Assembly (NCBI RefSeq): GCF_008868005.1
Contig: NZ_WAAO01000003.1
Location: forward strand, 372,001-436,000
Direction of reading: 5' to 3'
Source: Microbacterium algeriense
GTDB taxonomy: Bacteria; Actinomycetota; Actinomycetes; Actinomycetales; Microbacteriaceae
DNA length: 64,000 nucleotides
Each line of letters starts with the position of its first letter. The first letter of the stretch is position 1. The translations under genes and the position numbers were made by a program. Below, one piece after another: positions 53,229 to 62,048 of the stretch. Below the pieces are notes generated by a model. The model had not been told where the DNA came from, searched no databases, and was given only the letters and a program-made list of their open reading frames with translations.

Positions 53229-54377
53229 TCAGGCCTGCGGAAGGGATCCCAGGAACGTCGCGACGGCGCGCCGGTAGGCGTCAGGGGCGAAGCGCTCGCG
53301 GGCGGCGTCCCGATCGCCGATGGCCGCGGCCCGGCGCAGGTCCCAGCCCTCGTTCACCGCGCGCAGGGCCCGAGCCAGCTCGTCGGCATCGCCCGGTGTC
53401 ACGAAGGTCGCACTGCCGTAGGGCCCGACCGCTTCTCGAAGTCCGGGGATGTCGCTCGCGACGACCGGGCGGGCGGCCAGGATCCCCTCGACGGCCGTGT
53501 TTCCGAACGACTCGTCCTGTCGGGACGGCACCACGAGGACATCGATCTCGGCGAGCAGCGGCCAGATGTCGGATCGGAAGCCGAGGTACGCCACGCGATC
53601 CTCGACGCCGAGCGCGGCGGCCCTCTCCCTCAGCTCGCGGTCGAACCCCTCGTTGCCGGCGAAGACCGCGCCGACGAGCCGGAGCTCGGCGTCGATCCCC
53701 TCGCGACGCAGCGCGGCGAGCGCCTCCACCGCCGCGTCCGGGCCCTTGCGGTGCGAGAGACGGCCCACGTATCCGATGCGGAGCCGGTCGATGCGCGCAC
53801 GCGGCGGCTCGACGTCATCCGGGGAGGCGACCCCGTTGAGGATGACCGTGGCTCGACGGCCGAGCACGGGGAGCACGGCCCCCACGGTCTGCAGCGTGAA
53901 GCGGCTGTTCGCGATGATGCGGTGCGAAGCGAGATGCGGAGCGTACAGGGCGAGGTTCACCAGCCGGGAGGCCGAGGCCTCGGCCTCGTGCACGTGCGTG
54001 ACCGTCGGCACCCGACTCAGCCGCCCGATCAGCGGCCAGGACGGCAGGACGATCGTGCTGACGTAGAGGGCCCGAGGACGCAGACGACGCACGATCGCGA
54101 CGGATGCGGCGATGCCGCGGACCGCATCCCTGGCGGAGCGGAGCCAGTTGCGCGGGTGCAGAGAGGACTTCCGGAGCACGAACATCGGCGGGATCAGGAC
54201 CTCCACCCCGATCGCCTGCAACTCCCCGACGAGAGGCCCGCGCTGCGGAACCGCGACGACGACCCGCTCGTCCCTCTCCCGCAGAGCGCGCGCGCTCTCC
54301 AGGAGCATGCGGTCGGAGCCGAAGAGCTCCCAGCCCGGGTGCACGAGCAGGTACGGGGCGCGGTCGTCGTCAGTCAC
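53229..54377 (-). CDS. Family 4 glycosyltransferase
   Basis: A 382-residue GT-B enzyme with an intact donor site: RIGYVGRLSHRKGPDAAVEA near residue 200 and the E-x7-E motif in SRQDESFGNTAVEGILAARP near 290. The N-terminal acceptor half has a G-x-x-L-F-G-S-D start. It is convergent with the phosphatase gene. The CACAAT hexamer 6 nt before GTG 54377 supports the start. It likely adds one sugar of the repeat unit; donor unknown. Confidence 0.9.
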   Translation of the reverse strand: MTDDDRAPYLLVHPGWELFGSDRMLLESARALRERDERVVVAVPQRGPLVGELQAIGVEVLIPPMFVLRKSSLHPRNWLRSARDAVRGIAASVAIVRRLRPRALYVSTIVLPSWPLIGRLSRVPTVTHVHEAEASASRLVNLALYAPHLASHRIIANSRFTLQTVGAVLPVLGRRATVILNGVASPDDVEPPRARIDRLRIGYVGRLSHRKGPDAAVEALAALRREGIDAELRLVGAVFAGNEGFDRELRERAAALGVEDRVAYLGFRSDIWPLLAEIDVLVVPSRQDESFGNTAVEGILAARPVVASDIPGLREAVGPYGSATFVTPGDADELARALRAVNEGWDLRRAAAIGDRDAARERFAPDAYRRAVATFLGSLPQA

Positions 54378-54383
54378 GATCCC

Positions 54384-54389
54384 ATTGTG
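54384..54389 (-). promoter_or_regulatory. -10-like CACAAT of the GT4 gene
   Basis: CACAAT, 6 nt (GGGATC), GTG at 54377, between the beta-helix gene and this gene on the same strand. Confidence 0.35.
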
Positions 54390-54455
54390 CCCGGATGCGT
54401 CGTGCGCCGTGCGTCCCGGCTCGGCCGCGGTGCTGCGGCCGAGCCGGGATCGCCG

Positions 54456-57002
54456 TCAGCGACCGCTCCCGAGCAGGACGGTGCCGTCGGCGAGGCCGAG
54501 CAGCGCCGCGAGCGCGGCGGACAGCGGCCGCGCGATCGCGGCGTTCGCCGCGATGTCGTCGGCCATCGCCGCGAACGGTTCGGCCGTCGCGGTCTGGGCG
54601 TTGCGCCATCCCGGGTTCTTCGCCGCGGCCAGCTGGGCCGGGGTGCGGAACGTCTCGTACACGTCGCCGGACCCACCCCAGGTGACCATCGACGGGCCGC
54701 CGGCGGCGCTGCTGAACAGGTTCCCGTCGATCGTCACGTTCCACGTGTCGACGGCGCGACCGGTGGCCGTGTCGTGTGCGAAGATCGCCCGCGGCCCCCC
54801 AGCGCCGAACACGTTGTTGCGGATCGTGATGTTCCGCGTGATCCACGTGACGGTGGGGTCCACGCCGGGCACCCGGGGATCGCGCCCCACCTTGTGCGTG
54901 GCCTGGCGCCGTTCGTCCTGCATCAGGTTCAGGTCGTGCCGGGAGTTGTTGCCGAGATCGTTGTTCGAGATCAGCACGTTCTCCGTGTCGAAGATGCGGA
55001 TGCCCTCCCGGTTGTCGAACGCCTGGCTGCGGGCGATCGTCACCTTCGAGGACAGCTCGGCATGGATCCCGATCTCCGTGTTGTCGTTCGAGGTCACATC
55101 GAGGATCTTCACGTCGTAGCAGGACTCGTCGAACCACGTGCCGCTGCCGATGTTGCGGCTCGTGTCGACATTGCTCATGACGATGCCGCGCGTACGCGTC
55201 ACCTTCACGCCGCCCGCCACGGGCGATCCGTTGAAGTGCTCGGTGTTGTTGTCGGTGACCAGCGAGTCCGAGAAGGTGGTGCCGTATGCCGTCGTGATCG
55301 ACATGCCGAGCAGCCCGTTCCGGCGCACGGTGAGGTTGTCCACGGTCGCGCGGTCGTTTCCGACGAACAGTCCGATCGTGGCGTTGTCCTCGATCACGAG
55401 GTCTCGCAGCGTCACCCCGACGTTGTGCATCCGGACCGTGCCGAGCACGTCGTACGATGTCGCGTAGCGACGCACGCCGAAGCCCTGGAGGACGGAGTTC
55501 GCCGAACGCACGTTGAGCGCCTGTCCGAGGTCGCTCGCCCGCACGTTGCGGCCGGTCGGGTCGGTGCCGAGGATGAGCCGGTCTGCCGCATCGTCGACCG
55601 CGAACGTGCCGGGGACGACCTGCGCCGCCGTCGCCACCTGTCGCAGCGGCACCCCGTCGACGTAGAGCTGATCGGGGTGGTTCGCCATGGGGTAGTTCGG
55701 GTCGACGAACCAGCTGGCGTTGCCGTTGAGCATGTCGTCGTCGAACTCCGCCTTCCATCCCGAGCTCACCCAGGTGGCGCCGGACTTCGACCAGTTGCTC
55801 ACCCGCGAGGAGCCGTCGAACCACACGGCCTCACCGGGGTAGGCCTGGATCTTCAGGGTCTTGCTGAAGGGCACCTCGACGGACTCGTGATACTCGCCGG
55901 CGCGGACCACGATGGTGGAGCCGGCCGGGGAGGCGTCGACGGCGGCCTGCACCGAGCGGAAGGGCGCGGCGGCGGATCCGTTCGCGGCCCCGGTCGTGCT
56001 CTTGACGTCGACGAAGACGGCTCCGGCCGGTACCGCGTACTGGGCGGTGCCGACAGCGGCTGCCCCGCGGGCGGGTGAGCCCGTCCCGGGCTGCGGCTGG
56101 GGCTGCGGCTCCGGCTGCGGCTCCGGCTGGGGTTCCGGCTGCGGCTCGGGCTGCGGCTCGGGCTGCGGCTCCGGCTGCGGTTCCGGCTGCGGCTCCGGCT
56201 GCGGGGCCGGAGTCTCCGAGCTCAGCGGCCCCTGCGCGGTGGCGGCCTCGATCGAGTCGATCTGCAGATCGGTGGGCGCCGTCGCACTGGTGGAGGCGTA
56301 CCCCCACACCGCGAAGCCGCCGGGTCCGGACAGGCGCTCCCGTGAGGAATCCGTGACGGCGAGCTGCGGGGCACCCGGCGCGGTCCCTGCCGGGGTCAGG
56401 CGAGCCTCGAAGGTCACATCGTCGGTGCCGGTGACGGTGGCGTCGAACGTGTACCACCCGTCTCCGAGGATGCTCACCGGCAGGGACACGGACTTCAGCT
56501 CGGCCTCCGAGCCGCCTCCGGTGCGGATCACCGAGAGCTGGGCACGCCCGTCCGCATCGGTCAGCAGTCGGATCCGGTAGGCGGAGCCGTCGCTCTGCAC
56601 CCGGGTCGTGTACGCGTAGTACCCGCGGCCGCCGCTGCGGTCGAGGCGGAGGTCGGCGGAGATGCGCACGTCCTGGACCTGGACGGAGCGCGGGGTGAGG
56701 TAGGCCGATTCGCCGGGGTTCAGCGTGATCGCCGCTGCGCCGTCGGCGACGCTCGCGACCGCGGCCCGCGACGACCACGACGAGTAGTCGATGCCGTTGT
56801 CGGAGGTGCCCCATCCGGCCGGGGCGGTGCGGTCGAAGTCATCGGACAGCAGCACGCCGGGGGAAGCGGTGTCGTCCGCGACAGCGGGCGCGGCTCCGAG
56901 AGCGCCGAGCAGCAGCGCCGCCGTCGTGGCTGCCGCCGTGACGAGGGCAGCGGTTCGAGGATGGGAGGGGTGGGAATGGATCGGGTGACGTCGCGAACGC
57001 AA
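54456..57002 (-). CDS. Secreted jelly-roll plus parallel beta-helix protein
   Basis: 848 residues. Signal peptide to ~42. A jelly-roll module (~50-255) opens LSDDFDRTAPAGWG, like the two modules of the giant secreted protein. A Pro/Gln/Glu linker of repeated P-Q-P-E units (~262-302) follows. The C-terminal right-handed beta-helix (~330-800) has repeating N-x-x-I/V patterns such as NVLISNNDLGNNSRHDLNLM. This layout suggests binding or cleaving of polysaccharide, like pectate lyase-fold enzymes, but no catalytic residues can be assigned. The TTG start is backed by AGGAG 6 nt upstream. Confidence 0.88.
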   Translation of the reverse strand: MRSRRHPIHSHPSHPRTAALVTAAATTAALLLGALGAAPAVADDTASPGVLLSDDFDRTAPAGWGTSDNGIDYSSWSSRAAVASVADGAAAITLNPGESAYLTPRSVQVQDVRISADLRLDRSGGRGYYAYTTRVQSDGSAYRIRLLTDADGRAQLSVIRTGGGSEAELKSVSLPVSILGDGWYTFDATVTGTDDVTFEARLTPAGTAPGAPQLAVTDSSRERLSGPGGFAVWGYASTSATAPTDLQIDSIEAATAQGPLSSETPAPQPEPQPEPQPEPQPEPQPEPQPEPQPEPQPEPQPQPQPGTGSPARGAAAVGTAQYAVPAGAVFVDVKSTTGAANGSAAAPFRSVQAAVDASPAGSTIVVRAGEYHESVEVPFSKTLKIQAYPGEAVWFDGSSRVSNWSKSGATWVSSGWKAEFDDDMLNGNASWFVDPNYPMANHPDQLYVDGVPLRQVATAAQVVPGTFAVDDAADRLILGTDPTGRNVRASDLGQALNVRSANSVLQGFGVRRYATSYDVLGTVRMHNVGVTLRDLVIEDNATIGLFVGNDRATVDNLTVRRNGLLGMSITTAYGTTFSDSLVTDNNTEHFNGSPVAGGVKVTRTRGIVMSNVDTSRNIGSGTWFDESCYDVKILDVTSNDNTEIGIHAELSSKVTIARSQAFDNREGIRIFDTENVLISNNDLGNNSRHDLNLMQDERRQATHKVGRDPRVPGVDPTVTWITRNITIRNNVFGAGGPRAIFAHDTATGRAVDTWNVTIDGNLFSSAAGGPSMVTWGGSGDVYETFRTPAQLAAAKNPGWRNAQTATAEPFAAMADDIAANAAIARPLSAALAALLGLADGTVLLGSGR
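56095..56215. repeat. Coding repeat for the P-Q-P-E linker
   Basis: About ten 12-bp units alternating GGCTGCGGCTCC and variants encode P-Q-P-E on the minus strand. It forms an extended stiff spacer between the two folded domains. Copy number is probably variable. Confidence 0.8.
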
Positions 57003-57166
57003 CAGGGTCTCCTAGGGGTTTCAGCCCGCGTACACCGCGCCCCTCCAACCAGCCCCCTCCGGGCGAGATGGTGTGCAGTATCGGTACGCACCGCCTACCC
57101 GGAAGGGCGACGGCCAGGGCACAGTCTATACACGAACCGGCGCGGATCGTTGTGGAACCGAGATAT

Positions 57167-58513
57167 TCAGGACGGATCCGCAGGGTCCGGCACGACCACC
57201 ATGCTGCGGATGAACCGCATCTTCCCGCCCACCTGCGGGATGCTCTCGACCCGCTCGACGGTCACGGGGACGAGACCCTTCGTCGCGTGGCGGAGCTTCT
57301 CGGTCGCCGCGTGGATCCCCGCCTGCGCGTCGGGGGCGTCACTCGGGATGCACCGCAGAGTGACCGAGTAGTCGGCGTCCTGGACGATCTCGAACTGCCG
57401 GATCGACAGCGGCGCGTCATCGAAGATGTGCCCGAGGGCTCCCGCGATGGTCGTGCCGTCCGGCAGGCGGACCGCGTCGGAGGATCGGCCGGAGATGGCC
57501 CCGAGGCGGGGCAGGCCGCGACCGCACGTGCAGGCGCCGGAGCGGTAGCTGCTGATGTCGCCGAGGCGGTATCTGACGATGGGGAAGACGCGGTTCGTGA
57601 GGTCGGACACGATGACCTCGCCCTCGACGTCCTCCGGCACCACGTGGTCCTCATCGTCGACGATCTCGATGCGTCGGACGTCCGCGAAGACGTGCAGCCC
57701 GTTCTGCGCGGCGCATTCGCCCGCCATCCACGGGATCTCGGCCGAGCGATAGTGGTCGAAGCACGGCGCACCGAACGCCTCCTCGATCTCCGCCCTGGTG
57801 CCGGGAGACAGCGGCGCCGCCGTCACGGCCACGGCCACGGGCGGCGTGACGGTGAGCCCCATCCGCTTCATGCGACGAACGGTGTCGAGCACTCCCCCGC
57901 CGTAGCCGATCAGGAAGCGCGGGCGCACCCTGTTCCACCGCTCGACGAACTCCCGGACGGAGGCGTCGGTGATCTGGAAGGCGTCCAGCTGCACGCGTCG
58001 AGACGGAAGCCAGCCGAGATCGTGGCGGATCCGGGCGGCGCCGGTCAGCACATGCCGCGTCACGATCCCACGGTCATCCCAGGGCTTCACGCCCCACCAG
58101 TCGAAGAGGCGCCATTCCAGCGCGCGAGCGGGGAACCGCAGATCACGCAGCAGGTGCAGCGGCAGACCGGTGCTGCCACCGGTCCGGGACACGACGCTCG
58201 TCCGCGAGTCGGCCTCGTCGGTGCGGATGCGCTCGAAGTTCTCGCGCAGCATCGCCTTGTCCACGATCGGCAGCGACGCGAACGCCGCGGGATCCCGCAG
58301 GTCGTCGTCCGTGATCCCGTGGGCGGAGTAGAGGTCGCGGTAGAACGCGCTGTGCCCGAAGGCGAACCGGGCGTGCGCGATGGACCGTTCGGCGCTCACC
58401 TGGGCGATCCGCTCCGGTGAGAGGGCATCCATCGCGAGGAACTCGCGATACGCCTCGGTGCTGCTGCGACCGCCGACCGCGGTCTTGAGCCGGAATGCCG
58501 CTTCGCGCATCAT
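57167..58513 (-). CDS. CapK/PaaK-like adenylate-forming enzyme
   Basis: A 448-residue phenylacetate-CoA ligase-family protein. The P-loop-like VVSRTGGSTGLPLHLLRDLR is near residue 107, YGGGVLDTVRRMKR near 200, the AMP-binding HYRSAEIPWMAGEC near 264 and FPIVRYRLGDISSYR near 313 are typical. A Cys cluster (CTCGRGLPRLG) is also present. In capsule loci such proteins are thought to activate an acid for attachment to sugar. Its ATG overlaps the upstream GT stop (ATGA), so it is in the same operon. Confidence 0.9.
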   Translation of the reverse strand: MMREAAFRLKTAVGGRSSTEAYREFLAMDALSPERIAQVSAERSIAHARFAFGHSAFYRDLYSAHGITDDDLRDPAAFASLPIVDKAMLRENFERIRTDEADSRTSVVSRTGGSTGLPLHLLRDLRFPARALEWRLFDWWGVKPWDDRGIVTRHVLTGAARIRHDLGWLPSRRVQLDAFQITDASVREFVERWNRVRPRFLIGYGGGVLDTVRRMKRMGLTVTPPVAVAVTAAPLSPGTRAEIEEAFGAPCFDHYRSAEIPWMAGECAAQNGLHVFADVRRIEIVDDEDHVVPEDVEGEVIVSDLTNRVFPIVRYRLGDISSYRSGACTCGRGLPRLGAISGRSSDAVRLPDGTTIAGALGHIFDDAPLSIRQFEIVQDADYSVTLRCIPSDAPDAQAGIHAATEKLRHATKGLVPVTVERVESIPQVGGKMRFIRSMVVVPDPADPS

Positions 58514-59565
58514 GCCTCCACCGCCCGCCCGCGGGGGCGCACCCGCGCCAGCCGCGCCCGCAGCGCCTCACGATAGGCCGCCGCGTGCGCGGCACCCGCG
58601 TCGTCCCACTCCCGACGCGACAGGTCGGGGCGATCACCGGTGATCGCCCGCACGGCGCGGAGGGCCTCCAGGAGGGCGTCCGCATCCACCTCCCCGTCGT
58701 ACATCTGCACCCACTCCGGTCCCACCTCGGCGGCGAGCGCCTCGTTCGGCGCGTTGCGCGGGACGAGCACCGGGCGATCGAGAGAGAGAGCGGCCAGCAC
58801 GCTGCCCGAGTTGTGCATGAAGCGGTAGGCGAGCACGATCAGCTCGGAACCGGTCACGAGCTGCACGAGCTCCGCATCACTGAGGAACTCCAGCTCCAGG
58901 ACCACGTTCGGCAGGTCCGCGACACGGGTGCGCAGATCCTCGGCGAGCTCGGCGCTCGACGCCTTGCCGCCGACGATCATGCTGATCTCGGGGTCCCTCG
59001 CCACTGCATCGGCGTAGGCGTCCACGAACCCGGAGACGCCCTTGTAGCGGCGCACGCCGCCGAACGTGCCGAGGCGTCCGCGCAGACGCTCCGCGCGGGG
59101 CTGCACACCGTACCAATCGCGGTAGTGCCCGTGCAGGATGACCGTCTGCGCCGTTCCGGCGGGAAGCGGGGTCGTCTCGTTCAGCACGATGCGGTGATCG
59201 GCCTGCCGGTCGATGCGTCGCAGCAGCCACAGCCGAGCGGCGTTGTCATCCGGCAGGTCGAGGTTGTGCACGGTGCGCACCACGGCGATGCGGCGTGAGA
59301 GCCCGTGCCGCAGGGCCAGCAGCCCGGTGAGGGCGTACTTGCCGACGGAGGACACCGCGCTCGACCCGTGCAGCTTCACCTCGGGCCAGTGCCAGTGGAA
59401 CACGTCGTATCGGCCGAGCAGGGCCTCACGCCAGGAGAAGCGGACGTGCTCGATGCCGTCGGTCGCGGCGAGCGCCTCATCCAGCATCGTGATGTACGGA
59501 TTCGTGGTCACCCGGGGCGCCCCGAAGGACTGCATCACGCGCAGCGGCCGCCGCGGATCAGACAT
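58510..59565 (-). CDS. GT-B family glycosyltransferase
   Basis: A 351-residue protein. The N-terminal half has FHWHWPEVKLHGSSAVSSVG and RTVHNLDLPDDN motifs, seen in GT1/GumK-like enzymes. The C-terminal half has LGTFGGVRRYKGVSGFVDAY near 155 and a donor region AYRFMHNSGSVLAALSLDRP near 250. It overlaps the CDP-alcohol gene by 8 bp at its start and the CapK gene by 4 bp at its end, indicating one tightly coupled operon. The donor is unknown. Confidence 0.85.
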   Translation of the reverse strand: MSDPRRPLRVMQSFGAPRVTTNPYITMLDEALAATDGIEHVRFSWREALLGRYDVFHWHWPEVKLHGSSAVSSVGKYALTGLLALRHGLSRRIAVVRTVHNLDLPDDNAARLWLLRRIDRQADHRIVLNETTPLPAGTAQTVILHGHYRDWYGVQPRAERLRGRLGTFGGVRRYKGVSGFVDAYADAVARDPEISMIVGGKASSAELAEDLRTRVADLPNVVLELEFLSDAELVQLVTGSELIVLAYRFMHNSGSVLAALSLDRPVLVPRNAPNEALAAEVGPEWVQMYDGEVDADALLEALRAVRAITGDRPDLSRREWDDAGAAHAAAYREALRARLARVRPRGRAVEA

Positions 59566-60301
59566 CGGCGGCCAGTCCTCGGATCGAGCGGTACCAGCGC
59601 AGCGCCGCGAGCAGGAGCATCAGCACGTTGATCACCGCGAGCGCGGTGTAGATCCCGACGAACACGGGCTGCCACCACAGCAGCGCGAAGACGAGGCAGA
59701 GGAACCCGTAGTCGGTCGGGATGACCGCGAGCGAGTAGAGACCCCCGGATCGCCACGCCTCCCTTGGCGCCTCCGCAGGGCCGTGCGGGTGCTCCAGCCG
59801 ATGCACCCGGCGCAGGAAGTCGGCGGCGATGATGCCGAAGAAGAACACGTTGGCCGATGCCGCGAACACGAGCGGCACGAGCAGCCAGCCGTCGGGCAGG
59901 TCGAAGAAGCGGAACCAGCAGACGAGCACGGCGAGGTGGATGGTCGCGAGCTTGATCGAGTCGAAGAAGTGATCGAGCCACTCCCCCGCGAGCGAGCCGG
60001 TTCCGGTGAGGCGAGCCAGCTGGCCGTCGGCGGAGTCGAGAGCGTAGCCGAGCACGAGCAGGACGGCGATGAGGATCGACGACCAGACCGTCGGCGGAAG
60101 GAGCGCGATGAGAGCGACACCCGTGAGCGTGAACACCGCGCTCACGATCGTGACCTGCGTTGGCGTCATCCGCAGGGCGTACGCGGTGGCCGCCATCGGA
60201 CGACCGAGCGGCCGGTTGATGTAGCGCGAATACGCGGCGGCGCCCTTGGACGACTTCTGCGCCTCTTTCAAGCGACTCATCGCCGCACGGATCTCTGACA
60301 C
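59558..60301 (-). CDS. CDP-alcohol phosphatidyltransferase family protein
   Basis: A 247-residue membrane enzyme with about six helices. The signature D-x2-D-G-x2-A-R-x8-G-x3-D-x3-D is complete: DSADGQLARLTGTGSLAGEW then LDHFFDS. The family joins a CDP-linked lipid or alcohol to a hydroxyl acceptor. In this locus it may build a phospho-alditol or lipid-linked part of the polymer rather than an ordinary membrane lipid, but that is inference. GTG start with GGGGGAG 6 nt upstream. First gene of the leftward coupled operon. Confidence 0.9.
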   Translation of the reverse strand: MSEIRAAMSRLKEAQKSSKGAAAYSRYINRPLGRPMAATAYALRMTPTQVTIVSAVFTLTGVALIALLPPTVWSSILIAVLLVLGYALDSADGQLARLTGTGSLAGEWLDHFFDSIKLATIHLAVLVCWFRFFDLPDGWLLVPLVFAASANVFFFGIIAADFLRRVHRLEHPHGPAEAPREAWRSGGLYSLAVIPTDYGFLCLVFALLWWQPVFVGIYTALAVINVLMLLLAALRWYRSIRGLAADV

Positions 60302-60394
60302 GACAACTCCCCCAGGCGGCGTCGAATGTAGCCTTCACTATATCTACAGGTTCGAGCGCGCCCCCGCGAGGTGTGCGGCCGGAGAGGAGCAGGA
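60302..60394. promoter_or_regulatory. Divergent promoter region
   Basis: The 93-bp gap between the CDP-alcohol and GT2 genes contains the AT-rich TTCACTATATCTACAG (near 60332). TATATC is a plausible -10 for one or both directions. It is the only clearly AT-rich stretch here. Confidence 0.35.
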
Positions 60395-61324
60395 GTGAGC
60401 GAACGCGCACTCGCGGTCATCGTCGTCAATTACGGCTCGGCCGCCCTGCTCTCCACCAACCTCGTCGCGACCGCTGCGGCCCTTCCTGAGGCGCGGATCG
60501 TCGTCGTCGACAACCGGTCGACCGCCGAGGAGCGCCGACGGGTGGAGGAGCTGTGCGCCCTCCACGGCTGGGACCTGGTGGCGATGGACGCGAACGCGGG
60601 ATTCGGCGGCGGCGTGAACGCCGGAGCGGCCCACGCGTTCGAGGTCGCCGGGGCCTCGGATCTGCTCCTGCTCAACCCCGATGCGCGCATCGATGCGTCA
60701 TCGACCGCCGCCCTGCTCGATGCCACCTCCGACGGCATGACGCTCGCGTCGCCTCGCGTGGAGGACGCGGAGGGCAGGACCTGGTTCGCCGGCATGGACG
60801 TGTACCTCGCCGACGGCTCGATGGGCGGCCCGCGGCGGCGGCGGGAGCAGCCGTCCGCCCGTCGGCTGCCCTGGATCAGCGGGGCCTGCATGCTGATCCC
60901 GCGCGCCGTCTGGGACCTCTCGGGGGGCTTCGACGAGGAGTACTTCCTCTACTGGGAGGACGTCGACATCTCGGTGCGAGCGGCGGAGCGAGGTGCCAGG
61001 CTCCTCGTGGTGGAGGACGCGATCGCCGTCCACGACGAGGGCGGGACGCATCGGGGGCAGCGTCAGCGCCCGGAGGCGAAGTCCGAGCTGTACTACTACT
61101 ACAACATCCGCAACCGGCTGCTGTTCGCTTCGCGCCACCTCGACGCCGCCGACGCCGAGGCCTGGAACCGGACGGCCTGGCCGAACGCGCGGCAGGTCCT
61201 GCTCCGCGGCGGAAGACGACAGTTCCTCCGCCCGCTCGCGCCCCTGCGTGCCGCATGGCGCGGAGTGCGCGACGGAAGGCGGCTGATGGCAGGCGCTCGG
61301 TCGCGCCGGGGTGCTGAGGTCTAA
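60395..61324 (+). CDS. Family 2 glycosyltransferase, rhamnosyltransferase-like
   Basis: A 309-residue GT-A enzyme. N-terminal ALAVIVVNYGSAALLSTNLV, metal-binding LLLLNPDARIDASS near residue 92 and acceptor region WISGACMLIPRAVWDLSGGF followed by DEEYFLYWEDVDISVRAAER near 180, with the E-D-V-D motif of WbbL-like rhamnosyltransferases. The GTG at 60395 is chosen for AGAGGAGCAGGA upstream. It begins a rightward operon with the next two genes. Confidence 0.9.
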   Translation: MSERALAVIVVNYGSAALLSTNLVATAAALPEARIVVVDNRSTAEERRRVEELCALHGWDLVAMDANAGFGGGVNAGAAHAFEVAGASDLLLLNPDARIDASSTAALLDATSDGMTLASPRVEDAEGRTWFAGMDVYLADGSMGGPRRRREQPSARRLPWISGACMLIPRAVWDLSGGFDEEYFLYWEDVDISVRAAERGARLLVVEDAIAVHDEGGTHRGQRQRPEAKSELYYYYNIRNRLLFASRHLDAADAEAWNRTAWPNARQVLLRGGRRQFLRPLAPLRAAWRGVRDGRRLMAGARSRRGAEV

Positions 61325-61378
61325 ACTCGGATCACCGTCTCTCGCGACCGCGAGGACGCAGGGGCGAGGTGGGGTCAC

Positions 61379-62035
61379 ATGGTCGAAGCGCACGACGAGA
61401 AGAAGCCGGCTCGCAGCCGCACCTGGATCGTCCTGTCGGTCCTCATCGCGGTGATCGCCCTCGCGGTGGCCGCCGCCTTCATCGTGCCGCCGCTCCTGGC
61501 GCCGTCCGGGCAGCCGACTCCGAGCGGGTCGCCCAGCGCGACCCCGACGGTACCGCCCCGCGACATCGTCGGAACCGACGCGCCGCGCCCCAGTGCGACC
61601 CCGTCTCCTGCTCCCTCTGCCAGCGATTCGCCGTTCGCCGAGCTCACGCCCGTCGCGCCCGACGCCACGGTCGTCACGGCGGACCGGATCGACATCTCGC
61701 TGTCGCGCATCGAAGCCGTCCAGGGCGAGGCCGCCCTCGCCGGAGAGACCTCAGGACCGGCGATCAGAGTCACGGTGCGCCTCGTCAACGAGGGCTCCGA
61801 CCCCCTCGACCTGGAGTACGTGACGGTGAATGCGTACTCCGGGAAGGACCGCACCCCCGCCGGCACGCTCACGCAGCCGGGAGGGGCGCCGTTCGAAGGA
61901 TCGCTCGCGCCCGGCGACTCCGCGGAGGGCGTGTACCTGTTCACCGTGCCGGAGTCGGATCGCAAGGACGTGACGGTGACCGTCGACTACCTCCTCGGTG
62001 CGCAGGTCGCCGTGTTCCGCGGCGACCTCCGCTGA
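61379..62035 (+). CDS. Membrane-anchored DUF4352-like protein
   Basis: A 218-residue protein with one N-terminal helix (TWIVLSVLIAVIALAVAAAF, ~15-37), a Pro/Ser/Thr-rich outer linker (~45-85) and a ~130-residue beta-sandwich domain (IRVTVRLVNEGSDPLDLEYV; GSLAPGDSAEGVYLF), as in DUF4352 proteins. The domain is outside the cell. It lies between the GT2 and Wzy genes and may be an accessory of polymerisation or export; no direct evidence. GAGGTGGGG before ATG is a good binding site. Confidence 0.75.
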   Translation: MVEAHDEKKPARSRTWIVLSVLIAVIALAVAAAFIVPPLLAPSGQPTPSGSPSATPTVPPRDIVGTDAPRPSATPSPAPSASDSPFAELTPVAPDATVVTADRIDISLSRIEAVQGEAALAGETSGPAIRVTVRLVNEGSDPLDLEYVTVNAYSGKDRTPAGTLTQPGGAPFEGSLAPGDSAEGVYLFTVPESDRKDVTVTVDYLLGAQVAVFRGDLR

Positions 62036-62048
62036 GGCGGGGGCAGCG

